Positions 37,136-48,253 of a DNA stretch of 64,000 bases are shown here, piece after piece. Source of the DNA: Dictyophora rubrovolvata. Taxonomy: Eukaryota > Basidiomycota > Agaricomycetes > Phallales > Phallaceae. A program made the position numbers and the translations under genes. Each line of letters begins with the position of its first letter. Positions within the stretch are counted from its first letter, which is position 1. Location of the stretch: positions 1,488,001 through 1,552,000 of the forward strand of contig CP114122.1 of NCBI GenBank assembly GCA_029959195.1, given 5' to 3'. The notes beneath the pieces were generated by a model. That model had not been told where the DNA came from. It saw nothing but the letters and a program-made list of their open reading frames with translations, and did not search any database.

Positions 37136-40100
37136 TTATGTCAATTCCGTCAAATTCGATTCTTGGCTCCTTTGTCTTTTTAAAGAGGTGATCGGCGTAT
37201 TAGTACCAGATGACGTTTCAGGTATTTGAAACGAATTAAATTTGGCTCTTCTCGACCTTTCTCGCAATTTCTCCAGCCTCATGAGTTCCGTTCGCATCCT
37301 CTCATTTTCGAAACGCAACCGAGTCAATTCATACTGCCAACTTGTTTCGGATGTCGGAGAGGTGGAGAGCGAGGACAGCAGCATAGTTTGTGAAGAAAGC
37401 TGAGAGGGCGTTTGGCAGGTTTCGCTTGGAGTAGTAGAAGAGGATTGTGGTAGTATAGGTAAAGGTAGTGGGAATAACGGGGCATCGTAATCGTTCACAT
37501 TTGTGACTTGCACCGGTGACCTCGAAATCGATGTCGATCTTTGGGGAGACGTAGTTGAGTGATTTGTTTTAGGTGAACTGGAGTAAGAGTCGGTGGATTG
37601 TCCCATTTGTAGTAAAGCCGCGTCGTTTTGGACGGAATATAGGCTCGCTTCGAGATCAAGGTGTGAGTCATGAGATTTGAACGAAGAAGACGCCAAAGAA
37701 GATTGAGGTCGTTGGTAAACTTGAGGGTCATCAGTCGGCGGAACCTCCCGTCTATCTTGCAAAAAAGTGGGGCTGTAGTCGAAAACTGAAGCTACTTTTT
37801 GAGAAGTACTTGGCGTCTCTCTATTTTCCGGTAGAAAAACCATTTCGAATATGATACTCGAGAGAGCCGTGCGCATCTGAAAACTCTGATCAATGTTGAG
37901 TTGAGTTGATGGATAAAAACGAATTTCGACAATAATTGTCTCGTCGCCTTGTTGGTTGTTGTTGAGATAGCATCCTCGTACTCGGCAGCGAATTTTTCTG
38001 ACACTTGTGTCGTACGCAGACGAAGCATTGACAAGAGTCTGAAGAACCTGTCGATCCTCAGGCGAAATAACAAGCGAACTAATATTGCGGCCAACCAACG
38101 TTGCAGGAATATGAGAAAAGAAACCCACAGGCGTAGGCGTTCGTTGAAATGGAGGCTGTTGATGGTGGTGGTGGTGATGATGATGATGATGATGATGTTG
38201 ATGACTTTGGAATGGAAACATTTGGGAATCAGGATGAGGAGACATGTAATGATGTTGATGATAGGCATGGGCCGAGGCACTAGCTGTTAAAAGAGCATGA
38301 CTTGGTGCAATCGTAGGCACGGTTGAAAATCCGAGTCGCTGGGAGCAAATCTTGTTCGCAAACAAGATTATACCATTAGTGGCTATAAGCCCCCAACCAT
38401 TTTCACCAAAGGGCTCGGGTTGAGATATGCGCGTTTCCAGCGTACGCGACATAACCGCGTCCAGAATACCTGAATCCACGCGCCGGCCTACGAGTACCAC
38501 GGCCTTTCGTCCTTTACCTGGTTCAACGTGCAGACGACCGCGAGAGACTATCCAGATGTAATGACCATCTTTATGCAAAGCTCTGAAGAGTAGGGAAGTT
38601 GGGGGTGGCGGAGGCGGAGTGGGTGACGACATTTGAGGGAAACCAGGTGTAAAAGCAAGTCGTGAAGAAGGGTGAGAAACTTGATACATTGGAGTTGAAG
38701 ACGCATCCTTTAGCTCGCGCATGACGGGCACTACATCTGCAGGATGACATAGGTCTGCAATAGACCCTCCAATAAGCTCTTGAGCGTCATATCCCAAAAC
38801 ACGGGAAATAGAAGGAGCAGCATAGAGTAGAGATCCTTTGAGAGAAAGCACGTGTATAAAATCTGAGAACATTTTTGAGCACTTTCGATAGAGCGTCAGC
38901 TGAAGAAACGGTTCGCCTAACCTTCTATGTTGTCTAGCACTAAATTATGAATTTCCGCTCGTTCAGTTTCTCTTCCTACCGGTTCTTGACTCCCTCCGCG
39001 AACCATCTGAATTAGTTCATTACTAACCCCACGACCTCGACGATCACGAATCCCCCCTGGACCAAGGTTAACTGCCGAATAATTTACAATGTAACCACCG
39101 TCACGTAATTTTTGAAGAATCGCACTAGGGTGTTGAGATAGATTTACTTGGAAGCCGATAAAGTGTGTGATCTCTTCACTGTCGTCTTCGGATGTGGGTA
39201 TCACGGTTATCATATTGACGAAAGCACTTCCATCCTTGCGGTAGTTAGTCAGGCTGGCCTATGAAATCATGATTTAATCTTGGTAATAAATTTCTTTTTA
39301 TGGGACCGCTTCACACAGACCTGGCACTCCTTTTCTTGCAATAATGAAAGATATATATGTCGCACGGCGTCTGGTGCTGTATGAGTGCGGGGCTCTCCTC
39401 GATGGACTGTTCCAGTCGGCGACTGGAGAAACCTGCAGTTGCGTCCGAGGATTTCTGATTCAAGATAGCCGGTTAATCTGCGATATTCAGTGAGTAATGA
39501 TAAGGAATATGAAAAATGCAGAATAATAAAAAATAAATTATGGTTTCGTAAACAATCGTGGGAGAGAATAATATCTGAGAGAAAAGGATATATTATTAAC
39601 TTGCCTACAAAATGTGGGACTTGCATATACGATTGGATTATCTGGGTGACGAGCATCTGCAACAACGAAACTACAAGACATATCCACTGGACCGAGCATG
39701 ATTCTGGGATTTGGACGGGAAATGACTTTGGCCATCATCTTCAGTATATCGAATCCTGATGATGAATATGGTAACAATTGATGATAAAATGAAGGACCGG
39801 GTTGAGTTGGAAGGGGAGATAGCAGAGGGGGACCTTCATGTGGCTGTGTTGGCAGAAAGGACGAAAGGTGATTCGGAGGATGAGCCGTTTGGACTTGCAC
39901 ATCTCTGACGGAGCAGTCATCTCCATATTGAGCTGCTTCGGGGAGTTGGAAAGATCGATGGGTGGAGGAGGATGTCATAATGGACTGGGGCTGAAAGTTC
40001 AGAACGTCTATTTTCAAATCACTCGTGGATTTATACTTCGAAATAGACGGAGTGGTGGTGTTCCTGTCAGTGAGGTGAGTGTCAAGGAGAAAGAGATTAC

Positions 40101-40209
40101 GGATGAGAAGCAAACTAACTAACCATTGTTTTGGGGGATGCCAGACATTACCGCTATGTGCCACCGAGCTCGAATTTTGAGAGATAGCCGTTGCAGTGTT
40201 ATGGTCCAT
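37136..40209 (-). CDS. wc-1: White-collar-1-type blue-light photoreceptor, no GATA finger
   Basis: WC-1 binds flavin through a LOV domain and, with WC-2, drives light-responsive transcription. From ATG 40209, the N-terminus is polar. The LOV domain is split over exons: SFVVADARHPDNPIVYASPTFC, then LTGYLESEILGRNCRFLQSP near 39410-39480, with the flavin-adduct cysteine in GRNCRFLQ, then ASLTNYRKDGSAFVNM after the next intron. Two further PAS domains follow in the long last exon (DFIHVLSLKGSLLYAAPSISRVLGY; ENGWGLIATNGIILFANKICSQRLGF). A poly-His tract (12 His) lies near 38165-38205. The C-terminus is Ser/Pro-rich with a coiled-coil-like EYELTRLRFENERMRTEL-type segment and ends at 37136 without a GATA zinc finger, as known for basidiomycete WC-1 proteins, where the finger is on WC-2. 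Confidence 0.94.
38165..38210 (-). repeat. CAT/CAC microsatellite encoding poly-His
   Basis: A run of histidine codons (read as ggtggt and gatgat on the plus strand) within wc-1, encoding HQ-flanked 12 histidines. Such tracts vary in length between strains. Confidence 0.8.
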
Positions 40210-42442
40210 TATGTAGAGGGATCTGGATCTGACAGGCCGACTGACTGTTACTGTTTTAAAATTGAGGGATAACGGAATTCATGGATATTTATTTTGTATT
40301 GTTGTTCATGCTGTTGTGCATGGAGGAGTGAAATGAGAAGAAACAGGCGAAGCCACGAAGACGATGTACTAAGAATCAGGCCGGCAACCAGGAGGACGGC
40401 CTGTGTAAGTCGGGGCACTCGATCACCTAAACTAGGTTTGTCTTCCGACAAAAACGGCAGCGGATATATTCACGTCCTTTAGCTTTTAGCCACGGCCGCT
40501 CTCGCCGAAATGTTCATTTCTTTCTTCTTCTTCCCTCCGCTCTTGTGGAAATGACGCACCATTCTTTTCCTCCATCATTTCTTTTCAAACCCGACGTGTT
40601 TGCCACTCGACTCGTCTGGCATCGAAGCTGCCTTTTTGACGCGGCTCGGAGCACTAAAAGCTAGAGTTCAAGCTCATCAACACCTGAAGAAATACCACGT
40701 GAGAGCAGGAGAACAAAAGAACAGGAGAACAAGGGAACAGGGGAGATGATCTGGTCTTTCAACTGAATTATCACTCTTGTCGTTCCTGGGGGAGACAAAA
40801 AACGTCAGTCCTTACTATTTACGGACTCGGTCTGGTTCTGCATATCTTGCTGCACAGTCAAGCGAAATAACGGCTGAACATTACTGGCTCTTAGGTATGC
40901 GAAAAGAACTTAGTCTCACCGGAACGACTTCCCGTCTACTCCAATATCAACGGCAAGTGGTATTCAGTCCGTGCAGTGCAGTGCTCGTGACTGGTGACCG
41001 GTGACCACTGGACCAGGTGGTATTAATATTAATTCAATATATATATTAGAAAAAGCGAGTTTATCCACTGCCATTCTCAATCCTTCCGCAACCTTGACCA
41101 TTTTAGCTGCTGCAGTGCTTCTTCATCTCCTAATCGCAGATCCTTCCCTAATAAATTCGCTCTCTCTCTTTCTATCTCTCTTTCAGCGGTTTCCGTCAAG
41201 AAAAGGGACGAGACCAATCAAGGCACGCGTCTGAAATTACTGGCACATTATATGGTGCATATCAATCCGTCTAGACAAACTTTGACATGTAGTAATGCAA
41301 CATGAGAATTTTGCCCAGAATGAATTGCATGAGCCGAGGGCACTCCAAAGATCAGCATGGGCTAGCATTGGCATAATCATGTCATTTTTCAAGAATTTCT
41401 TACACCCGACTTCCAGCTGCGTCGAAGCGTTCAAAAAAATTTTTTTATTCCTGTAGGAAATAAACATCACCTTTACTAGTATTACATGACCGTCGAGTGA
41501 ATCATTAATGTCCGCCTAAACATAATGCCTTTTTACAGTAAGGTTCGTTTAAGAATCAGTCAATTATCATTTGATTCATACATACATATTATGTACTTAT
41601 TGACGCATTCGACGTTTTGATTTCCAGCGACCGCCGATGGGTCCCTCAATTTCTGAATTATTCTTAGCACACGTGATTCAAAACCAGCCCATGCACCATG
41701 TTCTGTTTTACACATATACTGCGGTGTACTGCATTCTCCTCGACCAGCATGTCTCTATGTTTGACCAATTGTTTAATTCGCTCCAACGCTGGGGTTTTGT
41801 TTCATTTTATCTCCATACCAAGTCCCATACAAACTCACACATCTTTCTCAAGCCAATACATTTTCTTCTTCACATATGCCGCATGCGTACAGAACCGACA
41901 TTCTGGGTCGACACGTATATACCCCTTTTAAGAAGATAAATATACTTTGGCGATATGTTGCATTCTTGATTTCTTGATCTTTTACGTCCCTTCTCTGTTC
42001 AGGAAGCCAAGGGACTCGGCGCTGTAGCAATTCCGACATGTTCAAACATCAATAGTAATGATCTATTACCTTTGCTGTAAACAAAGTGAAGGTGTTTTTT
42101 TTCTGGGCCAATAGACACTTAACACCGCCTTAAAACACAAACAATCAGGATAGTGTCGAAGAGCTCCCAAACCATTAATCATGTAAAACGGGAAAATTTA
42201 ACGTCAACACACATCCATTAAAATGCGTACAAATCAAAAACCCTGTCTTCAGAACTTTAGAAACATGTTTCCCGCTTTTCGCTGCCAACCGAAGCGCCGT
42301 TAATCGAATCTCGACATTACATAAAGTATATCTGTAGAGGCTCCTGTTTCTCTGGTTCAGATTTTCTGGCATTTATTATCATTATCTCCCCATATAAGGG
42401 GAGGAGTGCTAGATGATCATGAAAGGTTTTGCTCGACCGTGG
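40210..42442. other. 2.2-kb gene-poor region, wc-1 promoter side
   Basis: This is the longest gap between recognised genes. It carries the wc-1 5' flank (pyrimidine-rich runs near 40520-40570) and the 3' flank of the mL41 gene. A CT-rich run lies at 41160-41190. Open frames of 60-100 residues on both strands (for example 41637-41939) show no family resemblance. I see no transposon ends, tRNA or rRNA. An unidentified non-coding RNA cannot be excluded. Confidence 0.4.
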
Positions 42443-42943
42443 TCAGCGACTCGTCGGAACTTCTTCGACTACGGATGTCTGTGCTTGAGGCTTTGTTAAT
42501 TCCAACAGCCGCTCCCCGGTCAGCATTTTTGAGCCATGATAAATCTCTTTCATTTCCGCTCTCGTGAGTCTGACCCCTTTATGGACATATGGTTTTAGCT
42601 ATAAACCGTAATGAGCTCGGCTCGGGACCAAAAATATACAAAAATAAAGATCTTTACGGGTGAATTTTTGATTGTCTCGATATCTGGAGCAACGTAATAT
42701 CGTACTCTCTCGTCGAGAATTCTGAACTTGGCTTTTCCTCCGATGACGTGTTTTCCTAGCGCACCTGTACGTCTGGTAGAGCCAGGTTCGAAGGCAGCAC
42801 CATATCCTAGACTGAATGTTCAAATAACGATAGAGAGAAAGATAAAAAAATAAAGACAAACCCTTGTAAAAGTCTTTGTTGGCTTTTTTGGACGTCAAAG
42901 GCAGCCGGGAGGCTTTACTCCATCTCGCAAGTGTTGGAAACAT
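42443..42943 (-). CDS. mrpl27: Mitochondrial large-subunit ribosomal protein mL41 (Mrpl27)
   Basis: A nuclear-encoded mitochondrial ribosomal protein. Exon 1 from ATG 42943 reads MFPTLARWSKASRLPLTSKKANKDFYKG; after an intron (acceptor near 42818) comes GYGAAFEPGSTRRTGALGK with HVIGGKAKFRIL, then after another intron KPYVHKGVRLTRAEMKEI and a TGA at 42443-42445. About 135 residues. The block KANKDFYKGTGA-type followed by the KPYV block is typical of fungal Mrpl27/mL41. The short basic N-terminus fits mitochondrial import. It is divergent from tsr3 over 52 bp. Confidence 0.88.
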
Positions 42944-42995
42944 GCTTAGAGGAGGAAAAGAGCGGAGTTTGAAACCAACTAACTACACTTTGGCA
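42944..42995. promoter_or_regulatory. 52-bp divergent promoter (mL41 / tsr3)
   Basis: Only 52 bp separate the ATG codons of two ribosome-related genes pointing outward. Shared control of a cytosolic ribosome-maturation enzyme and a mitoribosomal protein is plausible but inferred. Confidence 0.4.
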
Positions 42996-44259
42996 ATGCC
43001 TCCTCGGAAGGGACAGAAAAAAGCTTTTACGAATAAAAATCGAGAAAGACATAGCCGAAAGACGTCGAAGTTTCAGGATGAGGACGAGTTTAGAACTGAG
43101 ATTTCTTCGGATCTTTCATTGCACGAAAAGGTGGCGGATGATGACGAGGAGACAGAAGTTGAACACAGCAAGTCGACTCGGTCCTTTGAACATAGAGTTT
43201 ACTTATCACAAGTTGATTTAGATACGTATCGTATCGACGTCCCTGTAGCAATGTGGGTATGTATCGTTCCAGTGATCCTTAAGCAATCATTCACGATACG
43301 ACTGCTATCTAGGACTTGAATCACTGCGATCCTCGACGATGTAGCGGAAAGAAACTTTCAAGACTTGGTCTTATCAAAGATTTACGGATTGGACAGCGGT
43401 TTCGCGGGATAGTCGTAACGTATAATAAAGCAACATTTTTCTTCTCTAATTCTAGTTGTTAACCAGTTTCTTAGGCCCCAAGGTCAAAAACCGGTTTCCC
43501 CTTCGGATCGTAGTATAATAGCTGAGACCGGTCTTGCTGTTGTTGAGTGTTCATGGGCCCGGTTAGAGGAAGTTCCTTTTGGGAAGATTCGCTCGCCAAA
43601 TGAACGGCTTCGTACGTTTCCTACCTTTCTCAAATTTCGTCTCTCTCGATCAATACCATGGAAGATCAGTTCCATATCTAGTAGCAACTAACCCTGTGAA
43701 TTATGGGAAACCTTGGAGACTAAATTGTGTTGAAGCCTTGGCAGCTGCTTTTTATATCACTGGCTTTGATCAACATGCTGAGTTTATGCTTGGAAAATTT
43801 TCTTGGGGGCACACTTTTTGGAAAGTCAACGGGTTTGTTTTGAAGTTATTTATTTTTTTAAGGAAAAGACTTTTTGATCATCCTGTTCTACTTAGGCATT
43901 TGATACAGCGCTATCGCACTTGCAATTCAGCCGAAGAAGTTGTCGCAATGCAGGAGCGAATTCTGGCTGAAGCTGAGGAGGACTATGAACGGAGTAGACA
44001 AAAAGGTTATTCTGCACTTTTATATTCATGTCTACTAACTGATAATTGTCGCATAGATAATGTGGATGATGACCTACTGGTTGCCAACCCTAATCATGCT
44101 CAATTTCATTCCTTCTGTGATTCTGATATTGATTCCGAGGTCGATGGTCAGTCTAATGAGGATTCAGAAGGTGAAGCCGAGGTACTTGCGATCGGTTTAG
44201 ACAGGCATGGTAATGACCTGGCTGCTAAATTAGAATCGTCATCTTTATCAGTAGTTTAA
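42996..44259 (+). CDS. tsr3: 18S rRNA aminocarboxypropyltransferase Tsr3
   Basis: Tsr3 transfers the aminocarboxypropyl group of S-adenosylmethionine to a hypermodified uridine of 18S rRNA in late 40S maturation. ATG 42996 ([12 protein letters not shown]). A basic/acidic N-terminal extension is followed by the conserved start VPVAMW, then after an intron [20 protein letters not shown] and RFRGIVV, then [29 protein letters not shown] and the core [33 protein letters not shown]. Two more introns (about 43838-43896 and 44006-44056) lead to an acidic tail ending at 44259. About 340 residues; core motifs are complete. Confidence 0.93.
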
Positions 44260-44446
44260 TATCATTTTTTATTGGAAAATTAAAGACTCGAAACATTGCA
44301 AGGATTTCAGGTACCCCGTCACGCGCGTCACGGTCGAAGGGTGACCAATGGCCAGTAACGGCGCCGGAGATCACGTGATATGTTGAAACGCGCCTTGTTT
44401 TTAAAAAATTCCTCATACCGTTGACAGTAACTTCCAGCAACAAATC

Positions 44447-47161
44447 ATGGCTGCGAAGGTCAAAGTCGTCGCTCGTCTTCGACCTTTTATTAGCACCGAG
44501 TGCAGCGATGACAGCGTAATAGTGTCCTCTCAAGAAGGCACTATCTCTGTTGTGAATCCCCGAGTTCCGACAGAGAGATTCAAGTTCCATTTCGCCTCAT
44601 GCTACGATCAGGCATGTAGCCAAGAGGAAATTTTCTCGAACGAAGTGAGACCTCTAATCGATCATGTTTTTGAGGGGCTCGTGTAAGTTATGTTTCGCGG
44701 AACACGACGTTTAGCCTCTCATTGTCGTTTCTCTTCTAGTTGCACCGTCTTCGCGTATGGGGTGACAAGTTCCGGTAAAACACATACCATCCAAGGAACC
44801 GCAGAGCAACCTGGCATTATACCCAGAGTCGTTAACGTAAGTTCTCTTTTTTTGTTCCCTTTCTCTTTATTTTTGTTTACATCTGGTTGCATGGCTCAGG
44901 CCTTGTTAGAAAAGAAGAGAGAGATGAGCGAGAAAACTGTTTCCTTGTCTTTATCGTATATGGAAATCTACAAGGATGAAGCGTACGACCTTTTAGTGCC
45001 TAGGGAAACAGTAAGCCACCCTAATTTCAGTTCCGCAATGTCTTCAACTGAAGCTTGCATTCTGATTCGCTTAAGGCGTCTAAGCTTCCCATTCGCGAGG
45101 ATCCAACTGGAAAAATCATTGTCACTAACTTAACCGAAAAACATATTTCGTCGTTACAAGAATTTGACAGGCTATTCTCCATTGCCTGTAAAGGTCGTTC
45201 AACAGGAATGACCAACCTAAACCATGCATCATCTCGCTCACACGCGATGCTTTCTTTAACTGTAACGTGTCTGGATCCACTAACACAAAAGGGTAATTTT
45301 CTATCACTGATTTGCTATATCTATCTGATATTTGTCATAGCATTGTTTGGCAAAATCAACTTGGTCGATTTGGCAGGATCCGAAAATAACAAGGTCTTGT
45401 TGATAAACTCCTTTAATATATGTTAAACAGCAAGCTCAATTTACGCGCACTAGTTCACTGGGAATGATCCTTTTAGAATGGCCGAATCGTCTGCTATCAA
45501 CAAAAGTCTAACAGTCCTTGGACAAGTTGTTCACGCATTAAATACCAACGCAGTACGTGGCTATGCTTTTCCAACAACTTCATTTCTCGTGAATTATTCA
45601 TTCTCTCCCATAAAGCCCCGTGTACCTTATCGCGATTCGAAGCTTACCCGAATCCTTCAAGACGCACTAGGTGGCTCGGCGATCGGTCTGCTCATTTGCA
45701 ACCTAGCACCTGGTCCGAAATTTAGACAAGATACCTTGAATACTTTGAAGTTCGTTTTTTTCTTGGAATAGTCTTCTGTTGCTTGAATTTTTCCGCAGTT
45801 TCGCCACTCGGACAAAACAAGTTGAGAACAAAGTAATGGTCAACGAGAAAGGCAAGTTTTTTCTCTTTCTCTTTCTCTTTTGTAAAAGCGGAAAAAACAA
45901 CATCTTATGAACATGCAAATAGACATGCGACCTTCGGCAAAGACACATTTCTCTACTCATGCGCCCTCCTCGCTAGGTTTACGGCCCGCCGTTCTACCCG
46001 CGCTAGATCGCCCTCCCAGGGCGTCATTGGGAGGACCAAGCAATTATCATTCAACAGCTATTCATCCTTTGAATGCCTTCGGATTCACTCATGGTGGTCG
46101 TAGCTCTTTACCAGGACGAGAGAAGGTTTCCGAGATGGGTGTCAAAGAACAGGTGGCAGAACTGGATCTCGATGAGAAGGTGGGTCAAACATAACCAAAC
46201 GTTCTTTCTCTTCCTCGCTAACTCGCTAATCATGACGTTTATTTTACTTTACAAGATCTCGAAAGCTGTTCAACAAGAAGTGGAACGCCGAATGGCTCAG
46301 CGAGAAGCTCAAGAACGAGAAAGACTTAGAGAGATTGAAGAACAAGAGCGCGAAAAAGCCGCGGAACGGCAACGTCAAGATGATGAACAGCGTGCCGCGT
46401 TAATGCGGAAGCACGACGAATTAAACCGTCTGTTGAAGAAAACTTTGCGGAAGGCAGAGAAGGAGAAGTGTGTACACTGTTTACGAAAATTAAAAGAATA
46501 TATGGTTGACGACTAAATATATACAGTCATAAAACCCTGGACGGAAATGAAGAGAATAAAGCCCCCCTCAGTCCCAAAAGAGCGAAGAGATTGGCGGCTG
46601 CTTATGTTTCTCTTGGTCGTGAATACTTGCAAAGGTGATTTTGCCCTCCTTTTTTGAGTAAAATGTATTTATGAAGATTTTTCGTGATTAGTAAAGAGCC
46701 AGATTTCAACGCTGCTCTTAGACTCTGGCAACAAGCTGAAACATACATACCAGAAAACAAAGCATTGAAAAAACGGTATTTTCATTTTAGTGCTGCCGGA
46801 TTTTTCTTCAGAAAGGGGCGCTCATTTGCTCTATTTTAGGATCACGGAATTGGAAATTGCCATTAGAGAGGGCGTCGCCTACAGAATACCGAAACGCTCC
46901 AGGGGCGGCAATACATTGTTAGCTGAATCTCCAGTGCCCAATTCGCCTTCGGGGTCTCGGGATCATAAAGAAAGTCGGAAGCGTCGACTGAGGGCTCGTT
47001 TGGCCAAGTTGAAGGAACGTGGCGAAATTGATCCCGCCCTGATGTGCACGCCGACGCCGAAGAAAGACACCAAGAAACAACAAGATGTCTTTATTGACAG
47101 TGATGAGGAGATGCTTGCTCCAGAAGTAAATATGGTTGAGGTTTTGGGGATTGGGAATTGA
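44447..47161 (+). CDS. Kinesin motor protein, possibly kinesin-10 (KIF22-like)
   Basis: A microtubule motor with an N-terminal motor domain. ATG 44447 ([15 protein letters not shown]). P-loop GVTSSGKT near 44758; switch [13 protein letters not shown] near 45215; switch [13 protein letters not shown] near 45362. An intron (about 45393-45449) joins this to [19 protein letters not shown], and the motor ends with [16 protein letters not shown] and [11 protein letters not shown]. After a Pro/Ser-rich linker, residues encoded near 46270-46470 form a strong coiled coil ([17 protein letters not shown]). The tail continues with [16 protein letters not shown] and a basic segment before an acidic end at 47161. 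The short neck, modest size and tail suggest the chromosome-associated kinesin-10 group; the subfamily is inferred. It is 187 bp downstream of tsr3. Confidence 0.85.
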
Positions 47162-48253
47162 TTGCATTTGTTATTATTATATGATAGGAATACGTGAAGT
47201 AATGTATTGTAAGATATTGGAACGATACCACGAAGATAATACCCTTCATTTCAACCTTTATATTTAATTAACTAAAGCATTCATCTTTGCAGACGACTAT
47301 ACAGAGAAGGGCAATCACTCTTTACAACTACTGGTGCCTCAATAATCGCAGGAAAAAAGGGGCGGTATAATATGTAGCATAGCTTTACTTGGAACCAATG
47401 CATAAGGAATCATGCAGTTGTATGTTGGGATATTCAGTTCACCAATTGTATACACCAGCAATTCGTCTCAAGATAATCAGTTTCTTTTAATTGATTCGCG
47501 TAACTGTAACAACATTATTCTGCAGCTTCTGGGCCACTTCTCATGCACTGTTTCGATATAGTAATGCGCACGCAATGATCGCCGGCTAATAAGGGACGCT
47601 CAGGCAACCGTTCCATGTAAAGTAAGGGCGCTATCCCCGGGGGCGAACGCTAGAACAAAAAGGGACTAGGGAAAGAAGACATCAGGGTGCATGCACATCA
47701 CGTCACGACCGTCTGTTTACCAACAACATAACAATTACAACATCATTTGTCCACGCAGCAGCCTCATTTCAAGTTTTATGGAACTTTAGATTTGTGATTT
47801 GTGGCGTGGACTTTTGTAGCCCGGCGTCGTTCGAGGGAAAACATGCGATTGTCTCGTGGCCATGGGCGAATTGTGGCTCTGAATGTCAATTTACGTTAAG
47901 TGCCCTAAGATAGAATTTCACACAAAGCTTATTTATTTATTGTAGGAAGCTACTGATATATTTTTTTTTGCAAGTACTAATTTATATATTTATATCGATA
48001 TCAGACATAGATTGCACATGCCAACAGCAAGGGGAAGAAAAAAGAACAGGCAGAATCAATATAAGAGGGGAAGACAAGACTGGGGCGGTAGGAAACAGTG
48101 CGATAAAAAAGAATATACACATATGCGCACTCTCCAACAGCGGCAAAGCATACAAGTACGTACCCGTTTAATGCACACAACGAGAAAAGAAGAGGGGGTG
48201 ATCATGATGAGAAACTTGAGAAAAAAAAAAACAGCAATTTTTAGGATTTATAG
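47162..48253. other. Convergent intergenic region
   Basis: 1.1 kb between the 3' ends of the kinesin and tup1 genes. It is AT-rich, with purine-rich stretches near 48030-48230 and poly-T/poly-A tracts. No supported gene or RNA. Confidence 0.4.

Noticed and set aside
37949-38290. Plus-strand 113-codon frame with a run of Met/Val codons
   Set aside because: It is the antisense shadow of the wc-1 poly-His tract and PAS exon.
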